A stretch of 64,000 nucleotides of DNA from Lachnospiraceae bacterium. Its GTDB lineage: Bacteria; Bacillota; Clostridia; Lachnospirales; Lachnospiraceae. The translations under genes were made by a program, and so were the position numbers. Each line of letters opens with the position of its first letter. Positions within the stretch are counted from its first letter, which is position 1. Location: positions 1 to 64,000 of the forward strand of contig JAQXVT010000053.1 in NCBI GenBank assembly GCA_029225065.1, read 5' to 3'. This document shows, piece by piece, positions 1 through 7,847 of the stretch. The notes under the pieces are model-generated. The model saw only the letters and a list, made by a program, of their open reading frames with translations. It did not search any database and was not told where the DNA came from.

Positions 1-1034
1 ATCATCTGTGTGCTCTGCCCAGCCGGGACAAAGCGAGGAATGGTACGTAAGGCCCCCTCAGTGCGCAGGTGCTGATTTCTTATCTGCCAGAAATCTCCAC
101 TTGTTTGTACCAGACCGCTGTTCTCCCCATCCCCTTGCTCACATCCGGCAATATTTCTTTTTCCGACTTCTTTTATTTCTCTTTTTTGCCGGTCTTCTGC
201 TTTGCTTTCTGTTTCATGATCCTTCTTATATGGGCGTCTTCCTGAAGCGGTGCCATCTGCGTCTTTGTCTGCTCTCGTTTCCCCCGCATTTCTTTGCTTC
301 ATCGCCTCCACACAGTTGCTCTGTTTCTCTTCTTCCTTCTTTGCAGGAAGCGCTGCGCTCTTTGCTGCAATCTTCCTTTTTCCACCAGCCCGCCGCTCCT
401 CCGCCAGAACCTCCTGATCCGCATGGCGAAGCGTCTGAATCTGGCGCATCGGCTCCAGAATCCGTCTGCGCGTCTTATGCGGTGCGAGCAGCTTCAGGCT
501 CTCCGCGGTCGGAAGCTCCAGATTGATGCTGACGCGATCTGCCAGAAAGCCGATCTGAGTGACCATCTCCTGCGGCGCACCCGGAATCACCTTTACATGA
601 ATGTATCCCTCAAACTGATACTTTCTCCGCAGCAGATACAGCGTCTGATACAGCTCCTCCATCGTATACCTCGGCGTATGCAGGACACCGGAACTCAAAA
701 ACAGTCCTTCGATATAATTTCGCCGGTAAAATTCCATCGTCAGCATACAGACTTCTTCCGGTGTAAATGATGTCCGTACAGTATCATTTGACCATCGATT
801 GATGCAATAATGGCAATCAAAGATACACTCATTCGTAAACAGAATCTTTAACAGAGAAATGCATCTGCCGTCCGCCGAAAAAGTATGGCAGACTCCAGGT
901 GCCATGCAGTTTCCCATTCCGCTTCCGCTGCCCTTCCGATCCACTCCGCTCGACGTGCAGGCCACATCATATTTCGCGGCATCGGAGAGAATCTCCAGCT
1001 TTTGATACAGATCCAGTTCCTGTGTAATTACCAT
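1..1034 (-). CDS. Radical SAM protein, DNA-repair-linked family (partial, C-terminus beyond window)
   Basis: This gene is absent from the ORF track because it has no stop inside the window. It starts at an ATG ending at 1034 behind a GGAGGTG ribosome binding site and stays open to base 1. The radical SAM cluster motif CIFDCHYCIN (Cx3Cx2C) lies near residue 75, and the last visible residues include PRFVPAGQSTQM. These features fit the family annotated as putative DNA modification/repair radical SAM protein, usually paired with a uracil-DNA-glycosylase-like partner gene; the partner would lie beyond the left edge. The chemistry of the family is not established. Between about residues 205 and 320 there is a Lys/Glu-rich, low-complexity insertion (AKKEEEK, KSKAEDRQKREIKE types) that looks disordered. 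Tandem LexA-like boxes upstream suggest SOS control. Family assignment is fairly secure; function is inferred. Confidence 0.82.
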   Translation of the reverse strand, partial: MVITQELDLYQKLEILSDAAKYDVACTSSGVDRKGSGSGMGNCMAPGVCHTFSADGRCISLLKILFTNECIFDCHYCINRWSNDTVRTSFTPEEVCMLTMEFYRRNYIEGLFLSSGVLHTPRYTMEELYQTLYLLRRKYQFEGYIHVKVIPGAPQEMVTQIGFLADRVSINLELPTAESLKLLAPHKTRRRILEPMRQIQTLRHADQEVLAEERRAGGKRKIAAKSAALPAKKEEEKQSNCVEAMKQRNAGETRADKDADGTASGRRPYKKDHETESKAEDRQKREIKEVGKRNIAGCEQGDGENSGLVQTSGDFWQIRNQHLRTEGALRTIPRFVPAGQSTQM

Positions 1035-1063
1035 TTTGCACCTCCATACCGAATTCATAATCA

Positions 1064-1108
1064 GAACTTTTGTTCTGAACTTATGTTCTTATTTTAGCAC
1101 AAACGTTC
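1064..1108 (-). promoter_or_regulatory. Tandem LexA-like (SOS) boxes in the radical SAM promoter
   Basis: Two perfect GAAC-N4-GTTC inverted repeats, GAACTTTTGTTC (1064-1075) and GAACTTATGTTC (1077-1088), are separated by one base. A third site read on the minus strand, GAACGTTTGTGC (1097-1108), has one mismatch. On the minus strand a TTGCAT -35, 16-base spacer and TAAAAT -10 can be drawn, with the third box in the spacer and the two perfect boxes just downstream of the -10. The Gram-positive LexA consensus is CGAAC-N4-GTTCG, so repression by LexA is the natural reading. The start codon lies 30 bases further downstream. Confidence 0.75.
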
Positions 1109-1148
1109 GAAAATGCAAGCGTTTTTTACACTTTTCCATTTTTTTCAA

Positions 1149-1182
1149 ATAAAAAATCCGCTGCATCCCTGCAACGGATCTT
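1149..1182 (-). terminator. Intrinsic terminator of the CaCA antiporter gene
   Basis: On the minus strand ATCCGTTGCA pairs with TGCAGCGGAT (one mismatch) around a short loop and is followed by TTTTTTATTT. It lies just after the stop of the antiporter gene. Confidence 0.8.
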
Positions 1183-1188
1183 TTCTCT

Positions 1189-2157
1189 CTACATCACAAA
1201 CTGAAGTACGCAAAACGCCGCGTAAATACAAAGCAGCAGCACGCCCTGCACTCTGGAAAGCTTTCCGCGAATCAGTGCCGGAACAGTGAGCAGCAGCATC
1301 ACGGCAAACATGACCGGGATATCCAGTACAAGGGACGCCGGATGGCCGAAGAGCACCGACTCTGCCGGAATCGAAAACGGTGCAAGCGCCACCGACACAC
1401 CGCTCACCAGTACCAGATTGAACAGATTTGCTCCGATGACATTTCCAAGTGAAAGTGCGCCGTGTCCCTTTGCCAGAGAAGTGATCGCCGTCACAAGCTC
1501 CGGCAGAGATGTGCCAAGTGCCACAAAGGTCAGTGCAATAACGGATTCCGGTACACCGAGCGCCTGCGCGATCAGCGTGCCGTTATCTACAAGCAGATTC
1601 GCACCAATTGCGATCAGTGACGCGCCGATAACCAGAAGGCCAATATTTTTTCCGGTCGAATTTTCATTTTTCTCTGCCTCTTCGACTTCGGCTGCCTGCT
1701 CCGGATTCGCCTTCATCTGTTTTACCGAGACAATCATATACACAACAAAAATCAGAAGCATCACGATACCGACCGGACGGCTGAAATATCCGGTAAAATA
1801 GGCAACGCCTGCATAGATCACTGCTGCCGTGAAAAAGAACAGGACAGGTGTGCGAAGCGTCTTCTTATTGACAGCTCCCGGGCGGATTGCAATGGTCAGT
1901 GCCGCAATCAACGCCGTGTTACAAATGACCGATCCGATTGCATTTCCATAGGCAATCTCTCCGTGACCGGTCAGCGCCGAGGTCGTGGATACCATAACCT
2001 CCGGAAGCGTCGTTCCGATGGAAACGACCGTCGCTCCGATCAAAAGCTCCGGCAGATGAAATTTTCGTGCGATCCCCGTCGCGCCGTCCACAAACCAGTC
2101 GCCGCCCTTAATCAGACACAGCAGACCAACAATAAACAATAATACTGGAATTACCAT
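1189..2157 (-). CDS. Calcium/sodium antiporter, CaCA family (YrbG-like)
   Basis: A 322-residue polytopic membrane protein predicted to exchange Na+ (or H+) for Ca2+ across the cytoplasmic membrane. It contains the two inverted alpha repeats of the CaCA superfamily: SIGTTLPEVMVSTTSAL near residue 47 and ALGTSLPELVTAITSLAKG near residue 215, each carrying the ion-coordinating Glu and followed by a G-N-x-I-G-x element. A hydrophilic, Glu-rich cytoplasmic loop (about 150-170) separates the halves, and the length is typical for the bacterial branch. The start is three bases after the stop of the upstream CapA-like gene, so the two are probably cotranscribed. The family is clear; the exact ion is inferred. 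Confidence 0.93.
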   Translation of the reverse strand: MVIPVLLFIVGLLCLIKGGDWFVDGATGIARKFHLPELLIGATVVSIGTTLPEVMVSTTSALTGHGEIAYGNAIGSVICNTALIAALTIAIRPGAVNKKTLRTPVLFFFTAAVIYAGVAYFTGYFSRPVGIVMLLIFVVYMIVSVKQMKANPEQAAEVEEAEKNENSTGKNIGLLVIGASLIAIGANLLVDNGTLIAQALGVPESVIALTFVALGTSLPELVTAITSLAKGHGALSLGNVIGANLFNLVLVSGVSVALAPFSIPAESVLFGHPASLVLDIPVMFAVMLLLTVPALIRGKLSRVQGVLLLCIYAAFCVLQFVM

Positions 2158-2160
2158 TCG

Positions 2161-3636
2161 TTACTCTCCTTTTTCACTTTTTCCAAACACAGCCTTCGCC
2201 TTTGCAAGCCCGTCACCAAGCTCCTCCATCGTCCGCTCGTAGGAATTCTTCGCGTCATCTCCCAGATCAGTGATACCAGTCTTTTCTGCAAGCCCGTCCA
2301 CATCATCCAGCGGAAGAATGTAATATTTTGAACCATTTTCCTGGAAACGGTATACCCAGGTCGGCAGAATATCCACATCTTTTATCGTTACGTTTCCTGC
2401 CGTATCCTGATGCAGGGAAAGTGTCACCATGACACCGTCCTCCGTGTGGCCGGTCGGCATCTCATTCGTCATCAGATACGTTCTCTGGTTGCTCAGCGCA
2501 TTGCCCTCCGAGAAAATACAGAACATCTGATGTCCGTCCAATGCATTTTCAAACACATCGATCGGCTGAAGACAGTGCGGATGCCCTCCAATCAGCGCAT
2601 CCACGCCAAGATCACAGAGCTTCTGCGCAATCTCGCGCTGCTCATCTGATTCCGTCAGATGATATTCCAGACCCCAGTGCATATTTGCCACAATAAACTG
2701 CGCACCGTCCGCCCGCATATCTTTTATGTTCTGCGCTGCTTCCTGATAAAAGGTATCCAGATCGTCATAATCAAAGCTGTTGATCAGATCCCAGTCCTTC
2801 TCTTCCAGCGGAATTCCGTTCAAATTCACACCTGTTCCGGTCGTCTCATAGACGTAATCCATAAATCCGATCTTCACGCCGTCCACATCTGCGATATAAT
2901 ACCGTTTGTCTGCGGTCGTCTGACGCATTCCCGTATATGCAATGCCGTCCTTCTCATAAACCTCCATCGTGCGGTGAAACGCCGAAGAAAGCCCGTCGTA
3001 GGAATGATTCGTTGCAAGCATCTGCAGATCCACACCGCTGTCCCGGATATTTTCAATGATGACATCCGGCGACTTAAAATTCGGATAACCGGAATAGCCA
3101 AGCTCCGGTCCGCCAAGAGTTCCCTCAAACTCACATGTCATAAAATCCGGTGCACTGTAATACGGGGTGATATATTTGTACACCGACGAATAATCATAGT
3201 TGCCATTCGCATCTACATACGAGGAAATAAAAGGCGAATGCAGCAGCATACAGCCTGTGCTTCCGATCGTAACATCCTTTTCCGCGTACACAGCTCCCGT
3301 CTCTGTTTCCGTCTCCACCACCGCGGCCGGAGCAGATGCCGGATGCCCGGTAAACAGTTTTCCGATCCCGCGCACCATGATACCGATGAAAAATAGAAAA
3401 AGCGCAGCCACCGCGGCCACGATCGCTATAAGTACCATCCTGCGCTTCTTTTCCCTCTCAAGATGCACCTGGTAGTGCTTCGGCGACATCGTTTCTTTCA
3501 GATGCGCTTCCCACTTTTTCTGTTTTTCCATCCGCTTTTTCTGTTCTTTTATAAAATTCCTGATAAAATCCGCCGGTGCCGTTTTCCTTACAGCAGTTTT
3601 CCTTTTTCCGGCCTTTTTTGCGGTTTTCTCTTCCAT
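2161..3636 (-). CDS. CapA/PgsA-family metallophosphoesterase-like protein
   Basis: 491 residues with a basic cytoplasmic N-terminus (residues 1-66), one transmembrane helix (about 67-90) and a large extracytoplasmic domain of the CapA family (PF09587). Visible family motifs are FEGTLGG with an acidic metal ligand, LATNHSYD (the usual NNHxxD type) near 210, VANMHWGLEY near 320 and IGGHPHCLQP near 355, which supply the His/Asp/Asn metal site. CapA/PgsA proteins are tied to poly-gamma-glutamate synthesis, but no pgsB/pgsC homologues are present here, and many clostridial paralogues stand alone with unknown substrate. I therefore call the fold and location, not a polymer. The gene precedes the antiporter by three bases. 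The long Lys-rich N-terminal tail is longer than in PgsA. Confidence 0.85.
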   Translation of the reverse strand: MEEKTAKKAGKRKTAVRKTAPADFIRNFIKEQKKRMEKQKKWEAHLKETMSPKHYQVHLEREKKRRMVLIAIVAAVAALFLFFIGIMVRGIGKLFTGHPASAPAAVVETETETGAVYAEKDVTIGSTGCMLLHSPFISSYVDANGNYDYSSVYKYITPYYSAPDFMTCEFEGTLGGPELGYSGYPNFKSPDVIIENIRDSGVDLQMLATNHSYDGLSSAFHRTMEVYEKDGIAYTGMRQTTADKRYYIADVDGVKIGFMDYVYETTGTGVNLNGIPLEEKDWDLINSFDYDDLDTFYQEAAQNIKDMRADGAQFIVANMHWGLEYHLTESDEQREIAQKLCDLGVDALIGGHPHCLQPIDVFENALDGHQMFCIFSEGNALSNQRTYLMTNEMPTGHTEDGVMVTLSLHQDTAGNVTIKDVDILPTWVYRFQENGSKYYILPLDDVDGLAEKTGITDLGDDAKNSYERTMEELGDGLAKAKAVFGKSEKGE

Positions 3637-3730
3637 ATTTATACTACTTTCTTTCCCCGGTCAGCAACCTGTTTTCTCCCGCCTGACCATCTTTCTCTGT
3701 TTGTAACTGCCCTAGAACGTGTTTGAAAAA

Positions 3731-3880
3731 TCATTCCCGCAATCTAATTGGCTCATAAGGGATCCTTCCGCAGGCTTTTCCCTCCTCCTGAGAGTGTACG
3801 CCCCACTTTGCGGTATATTTCGCCTTCATTCGGTTGACGTAGCCCGGATCTGATTTCACCACTCCACGCTCACTGCTCAT
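3731..3880 (-). CDS. Possible 49-residue small protein, unrecognised
   Basis: In the 290-base gap between the CapA-like gene and the DUF1858 gene an ATG-initiated frame on the minus strand encodes MSSERGVVKSDP... ending YEPIRLRE. It is basic, has one Cys and a fairly normal residue mix (AKYTAKWGVHSQEEG). I see no good ribosome binding site in front of the ATG (the upstream sequence is CTTTTATTGCA), so it may instead be the tail of a decayed gene or a mobile fragment. It is too short for the ORF track. I do not recognise the family with confidence. Confidence 0.35.
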   Translation of the reverse strand: MSSERGVVKSDPGYVNRMKAKYTAKWGVHSQEEGKACGRIPYEPIRLRE

Positions 3881-3925
3881 TGCAATAAAAGCAGAGGCTC
3901 GATTTAGTTAAAAAACACCACCGTC

Positions 3926-4144
3926 TCAGCAGCTCTCCAGTGCCTCAAGAAATGCATTCAGTCTTGCCAGAAGCAGTTCCGTCTCAATTCCATGCACCTG
4001 TGCCGCTTCCTCAACCGTTTCCATCTGGGAAGACGGACATCCGATGCAGTGCATACCGCCTGCTATCAGTACCGGCGCAAGTCCCTCGTTGATCTGCAGC
4101 AGTTCTCCGATTGTCATATCCTTTGTGATTACCGTTGATGCCAT
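3926..4144 (-). CDS. DUF1858 redox-disulfide domain protein (copy 1)
   Basis: A 72-residue single-domain protein with the hallmark GGMHCIGCPSSQMETVEEAAQVHG, including a CxxC pair near residues 33-36. This matches DUF1858, also described as the hybrid-cluster-protein-associated redox disulfide domain. It is a small cytosolic helical protein that probably carries a redox-active disulfide or binds a partner redox enzyme; no reaction is established. No hybrid cluster protein gene is next to it. A second copy lies at 37616-37828 with the same core. Transcribed alone, with a GGAGGAAAC ribosome binding site directly before the start. Confidence 0.88.
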   Translation of the reverse strand: MASTVITKDMTIGELLQINEGLAPVLIAGGMHCIGCPSSQMETVEEAAQVHGIETELLLARLNAFLEALESC

Positions 4145-4338
4145 TGCTGTTTCCTCCTTCTATTCTCTCATGTTTCCTTTTTGTCAAAGCTGCGCCTTAT
4201 TATAGTACGTTTTCAGATTGGTTTCAAGGCGCTGTGCTCCCTAACCTGCCAAGTTTTGACATTCTTTAGATTTCGTAATATTCCGTAACATTTTCGTCAT
4301 TTTTCCGTCGTTGTTTTCCCAGAAATACAAGAAAGACA

Positions 4339-4367
4339 TTGCAATATTTCGCTTTTTGTATTAGAAT
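4339..4367 (+). promoter_or_regulatory. Sigma-A-type promoter of the ferredoxin gene
   Basis: TTGCAA, a 17-base spacer and TAGAAT lie 48 bases before the ferredoxin ATG, in the only plus-strand transcription unit of this area. The spacing is optimal for the housekeeping sigma factor. Confidence 0.7.
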
Positions 4368-4414
4368 AAGAAAAAGATTCCGAGAGGTAATCATTATAAA
4401 AGGAGGATAATATC

Positions 4415-4585
4415 ATGGCATATGTTATTTCTGATGAGTGTGTAGCTTGCGGAACATGCGCAAGCGAGTGCCCGGCAGACGCTATCTCTGAAGGAGATGG
4501 AAAGTACGTCATCGACGCTGATGTCTGTCTTGAGTGCGGTACATGTGAAGCAGCTTGCCCGACTGGCGCAATCTCTGCTGAATAA
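4415..4585 (+). CDS. Clostridial 2[4Fe-4S] ferredoxin
   Basis: A 56-residue protein below the ORF-track cutoff. It begins MAYVISDECVACGTCASECP and contains a second CLECGTCEAACP block, giving two CxxCxxCxxxCP motifs, each supplying ligands for the pair of [4Fe-4S] clusters. This is the low-potential electron carrier of clostridial fermentation, serving for example pyruvate:ferredoxin oxidoreductase and hydrogenase or Rnf partners. AGGAGG at 4401-4406 sits nine bases before the ATG. The gene is monocistronic: a consensus promoter is upstream and a strong hairpin terminator follows 16 bases after the TAA. It is convergent with the MerR-family gene. The length and both cluster motifs are canonical. 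Confidence 0.96.
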   Translation: MAYVISDECVACGTCASECPADAISEGDGKYVIDADVCLECGTCEAACPTGAISAE

Positions 4586-4600
4586 TTCGTACCAGAGTGA

Positions 4601-4636
4601 AAAGGACATCCCTTTCAAAAGGGATGTCTTTTTTTA
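4601..4636. terminator. Shared bidirectional terminator between ferredoxin and merR-type gene
   Basis: GGACATCCCTTT pairs with AAAGGGATGTC and is followed on the plus strand by a run of eight T. On the minus strand the stem overlaps the last codons and TGA of the MerR-family gene, and four T follow it, so one hairpin serves both convergent genes. Confidence 0.88.
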
Positions 4637-5559
4637 CTGCCAAATCGCTTCCAGATCCGCTTCCACAGCCCGCCTTTTGTCTCCTGCTCCGCTGCCGCTT
4701 CCCCAAACGCTTCCAGAATCGCATCCAGCTGAAGTTCCAGTTCCTCCCGGATCAGCTCTGTCACTGCAAGCTCCAGCTTTTCATTCTGGTCCGCGACTGC
4801 CTCGCGGATAATGCGCCTTAAGATCTTCTCAAACTCGGCCATCGTCTCGGATTCATTTGTGATTACTTCGTATTCCAGGTGATCCTCCGCTTCCTCCTGG
4901 GATTCCTGTTCTTGTCTGGCTTCTGTTCTATCATTCCTTTCCTCCTCATTTTTACTTCGGCCTCTGTTCCAGGCAGTATCTTTCCTGGTTTCATCCGAAT
5001 TTCTTTCCTCTGAGCATTTGTTTTTGCCACTTCCACCTTCGCATGTTTCACTTCCATTTTCCTCTGGTTTTTGCTGCGCATTTCCGATTTCTTCACCTGT
5101 ATTTTTTCCCAATCTGTGCCATCTGTTTCCAGCTTCTTCATTCATATTTTTTTTCGATTTCTTCCCGTCATACCTGGCATCTTCTTTTCCTGTGCACCTC
5201 CGGTTTTTCTCCGTACTGCACGCCTCTGTTATTTCTTCCTGCATGCGATCCGGCTGATCCTCTCTAACAAGCTCCGCCGCCCCCGTCTGCATCAGACTCG
5301 CCATCAGCCGCTCCCACTCGGTCATTCCATCATCATGCGCCCCGCCAAGCAGCAGACGAATCGCTTTCAGTCCAATCCCCTGCGCCTTGAGTTCTTTCAC
5401 CTGCCGAAACAGTCGGATATTTTCCTCGGAATAGAGGCGATAGCCCTGCTTCGTTCGCCCGACCGTGATTCCAAGTTCTTCCTCCCAGTAACGCAGAACA
5501 TGCGACTCAACGCCAATAAGCCGCACTGCTTCCTGCACCTGATAATTCCGTTCCTCCAT
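4615..5559 (-). CDS. MerR-type HTH regulator with long disordered linker
   Basis: 314 residues. Residues 1-75 form a MerR-type winged HTH (YQVQEAVRLIGVESHVLRYWEEELG, then GYRLYSEENI). Residues about 100-225 are a highly charged low-complexity stretch rich in K, E, N, R and G, expected to be disordered. Residues about 230-310 form an amphipathic helical tail (FEKILRRIIREAV...LEAFGEAAAE) ending in a basic WKRIWKRFGSKKRHPF. This architecture recurs in clostridial MerR-like proteins of unknown role. No ligand-binding domain of known type and no Cys metal site are evident, so metal sensing is unlikely. The stop codon lies in the stem of the shared terminator. The target is unknown. Confidence 0.8.
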   Translation of the reverse strand: MEERNYQVQEAVRLIGVESHVLRYWEEELGITVGRTKQGYRLYSEENIRLFRQVKELKAQGIGLKAIRLLLGGAHDDGMTEWERLMASLMQTGAAELVREDQPDRMQEEITEACSTEKNRRCTGKEDARYDGKKSKKNMNEEAGNRWHRLGKNTGEEIGNAQQKPEENGSETCEGGSGKNKCSEERNSDETRKDTAWNRGRSKNEEERNDRTEARQEQESQEEAEDHLEYEVITNESETMAEFEKILRRIIREAVADQNEKLELAVTELIREELELQLDAILEAFGEAAAEQETKGGLWKRIWKRFGSKKRHPF

Positions 5560-6045
5560 GAAGCTTTCTCCCCTTTCACACTCCCGGATTTTTCAGTTTC
5601 CGAAAGTTTTGATCCCTTTTTCTCTGCTTTTCTGCCGTTTACCTGATATACAGTTTCCTTTTTCTCTCTCCTTTTACCTATTTTCCTGCATTCACTCATA
5701 CTTCACATTTTTGTTTTCGCAGCATTACAATTCAGAAATCCATGACAACCTCAGTATTCGCAGCTCTTATACCTATCTTATGAAGCTTGTCCTCATTTTA
5801 GAACCAACTCCTATATCAAAACGAATATTCGCAACAAAAGCAGGACCCCGCCTGACTCAGGCAAATGTTTCGGAAGCGCGCAAAAAAGCCCTCTCTGTTT
5901 CCGCTTCCTTGCAAAGCGGGCCACAGGAGGACTCATTTCTGTCTTTTCTATTATTCTATGATATGATGTCAGCGTCAACATTCTTTGCCCCTGACTTGAT
6001 ACCATGGACTACTTCGCAGCAATGCTGCTGCAGGAATATAAAATC
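5560..6045. other. 486-base intergenic region, no gene recognised
   Basis: The interval between dnaB and the MerR-type gene is T-rich on the plus strand. The track ORFs here (for example 5811-6005 minus) have low-complexity, unconvincing products. A weak GCAGCA-TT-GCTGC hairpin at about 6018-6034, downstream of dnaB on the minus strand, might end that transcript but lacks a clear T-tract. It should contain the merR-type promoter, but I could not pick a convincing -35/-10 pair. Confidence 0.5.
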
Positions 6046-7374
6046 CTATTTCTGCATATTTGCAAATTTCGTGAACGCCGGCAGCCATGCCAGCTCCACC
6101 GTACCGATTGAACCGTTTCTCTGCTTGGCAATAATGACCTCCGCCACGTTCTTCTTGTCGGTATCGTGATTGTAATAGTCATCGCGGTACAAAAACATTA
6201 CGACGTCGGCATCCTGCTCGATCGCTCCAGACTCTCGCAGGTCGGAGAGCATCGGTCGGTGATCGGGACGCTGCTCCACGGCACGGGACAGCTGTGACAA
6301 TGCCACCACCGGCACCTGCAGTTCCCTCGCGATCTCCTTTAAGGAACGCGAAATATCCGAAATCTCCTGCTGACGCGATTCTGCTCTGCGGCTTCCCGTC
6401 ATCAGCTGCAGGTAGTCGATCATGATAATGCCAAGATTGTGCTCCAGCTTATATTTTCTGCACTTGCTGCGCAGATTTGCAACGGAGATACCCGGCGTAT
6501 CGTCGATAATCAGGTTTGATTTTCCGATAATTCCGGCAGCCTCGATCAGGCTGGACCAGTCGCTGTCGCTTAAGTTTCCGGTACGCAGATTCTGCGCCTC
6601 GACGTGCGATTCCAGAGAGAACCGTCGATTCACCAGCTGTTCCTTTGACATCTCCAGACTGAAAATGGCAACCGTCTCATTGCTGTGAAACGCCATATAC
6701 TCTGCGATGTTGAGCACGAACGCCGTCTTTCCCATGGACGGACGCGCCGCAATCAGAATCAGGTCGGAATTCTGGAATCCGGCTGTCTTATAATCGAGAT
6801 CAATAAAGCCGGTCGCGTGTCCGGTGACATTTCCCTTCGTCCGGCTCGCCGCCTCGATCTTGTCGAGCGCATTTAATACGACATCCTTGATCGGCACAAA
6901 GTCATCGTTTGTCTTTCGCTGCAGCACCTGGAAGATCTTCTTTTCGGTATCCTCCATGATCTCATCCACGCTATCCTTTCCGGCGTAGCACGCGGATGCG
7001 ATTTCCTCATTTACTTTAATCAGTCTGCGCAGCGCTGCTTTTTCCGCCACGATCTCCGCATAGGATTTTACATTGACCGAGGTCGGCACCGCGGTAATCA
7101 GTTCTCCGGCAAATTCCAGGCTGCTGATCTCCGGCGGTACATCCTTTTCCCGAAGCCGGTTCTGCAGTGTCACAAGGTCGACCGGGCTGTTCTCCGTGTA
7201 CAGCTCCACCATCGCCTCAAACAGAATTCCATACTGTTTCTGGTAAAAATCCTCCGTCGTCAGGATCTCTGACGCGATCGTGATCGCATCGCGGTCCATC
7301 AGCATCGCGCCGATGACGGACTGCTCCGCCTCGACACTGTGCGGCATGACCCGTTTCAGCAAGGTCTCATCCAC
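6046..7374 (-). CDS. dnaB: Replicative DNA helicase DnaB
   Basis: 442 residues, the usual DnaB length. An N-terminal domain (PHSVEAEQSVIGAMLMD...) precedes the RecA-like helicase core with Walker A ARPSMGKTAF near residue 207, Walker B IIMIDYLQLM near 315 and the ALSQLSRAVEQRPDHRPMLSDLRESGAIEQDAD block near 360-390. It unwinds DNA at the replication fork as a homohexamer and interacts with primase. It is the last gene of gdpP-rplI-dnaB, 24 bases after rplI, an arrangement common in Firmicutes. Confidence 0.98.
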   Translation of the reverse strand: MDETLLKRVMPHSVEAEQSVIGAMLMDRDAITIASEILTTEDFYQKQYGILFEAMVELYTENSPVDLVTLQNRLREKDVPPEISSLEFAGELITAVPTSVNVKSYAEIVAEKAALRRLIKVNEEIASACYAGKDSVDEIMEDTEKKIFQVLQRKTNDDFVPIKDVVLNALDKIEAASRTKGNVTGHATGFIDLDYKTAGFQNSDLILIAARPSMGKTAFVLNIAEYMAFHSNETVAIFSLEMSKEQLVNRRFSLESHVEAQNLRTGNLSDSDWSSLIEAAGIIGKSNLIIDDTPGISVANLRSKCRKYKLEHNLGIIMIDYLQLMTGSRRAESRQQEISDISRSLKEIARELQVPVVALSQLSRAVEQRPDHRPMLSDLRESGAIEQDADVVMFLYRDDYYNHDTDKKNVAEVIIAKQRNGSIGTVELAWLPAFTKFANMQK

Positions 7375-7398
7375 AGCATTTTCCTCCCTGCACTTCGC

Positions 7399-7845
7399 TT
7401 ACGCCTCTACCACGTGAACACGCATTTTCGCGGTCACCTTTGTGTGGAGCTTGATGCCGATCTCCGTGTAGCCAAGTGCCTTCACCGGTGCATCCAGCAG
7501 AATTTTTTTCTTGTCAATCTCATAGCCGAGCTGCTTTTTGATCTCCTCTGCGATCTCCTTCGTGGAAACGGAACCGAAGACTCTTCCACCCTCGCCTGCC
7601 TTTACGCTGACCTTTACTTCCTTGTCCTTCATTTCCTCTGCAAGTGCCTGCGCTGCGGCAAGATTTTCCTGCGCTACCTTCTCAGCATTTGCCTTCTGAA
7701 GCTTGAGATCGTTCATGTTCTGTCCGGTTGCCTCTTTGCCGAGACCTTTTTTCAGCAGCATGTTGCGTGCATAACCGTCGCTTACATTTACCACTTCACC
7801 TTTTTTGCCGAGTGCCTTTACATCCTGTAATAAAATAACCTTCAT
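7399..7845 (-). CDS. rplI: 50S ribosomal protein L9
   Basis: 148 residues starting [30 protein letters not shown], the conserved N-terminal rRNA-binding domain of L9. A long connecting helix (about 40-75) and the C-terminal domain ([21 protein letters not shown]) follow. It binds 23S rRNA near the base of the L1 stalk. The start is two bases after the gdpP stop, so translation is probably coupled. Confidence 0.98.
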   Translation of the reverse strand: MKVILLQDVKALGKKGEVVNVSDGYARNMLLKKGLGKEATGQNMNDLKLQKANAEKVAQENLAAAQALAEEMKDKEVKVSVKAGEGGRVFGSVSTKEIAEEIKKQLGYEIDKKKILLDAPVKALGYTEIGIKLHTKVTAKMRVHVVEA

Positions 7846-7847
7846 AA

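Noticed and set aside
8-770. Plus-strand ORFs at 8-526 and 294-770
   Set aside because: They are shadows of the radical SAM gene on the minus strand, which is open through the window edge and carries a clear CxxxCxxC motif.
2161-3636. Poly-gamma-glutamate synthesis operon
   Set aside because: Only the CapA-like gene is present; pgsB and pgsC homologues are absent and the neighbour is an antiporter.
5811-6005. 64-residue minus-strand ORF in the dnaB-merR gap
   Set aside because: The residue pattern is not protein-like, no ribosome binding site precedes it and it shows no recognisable motif.
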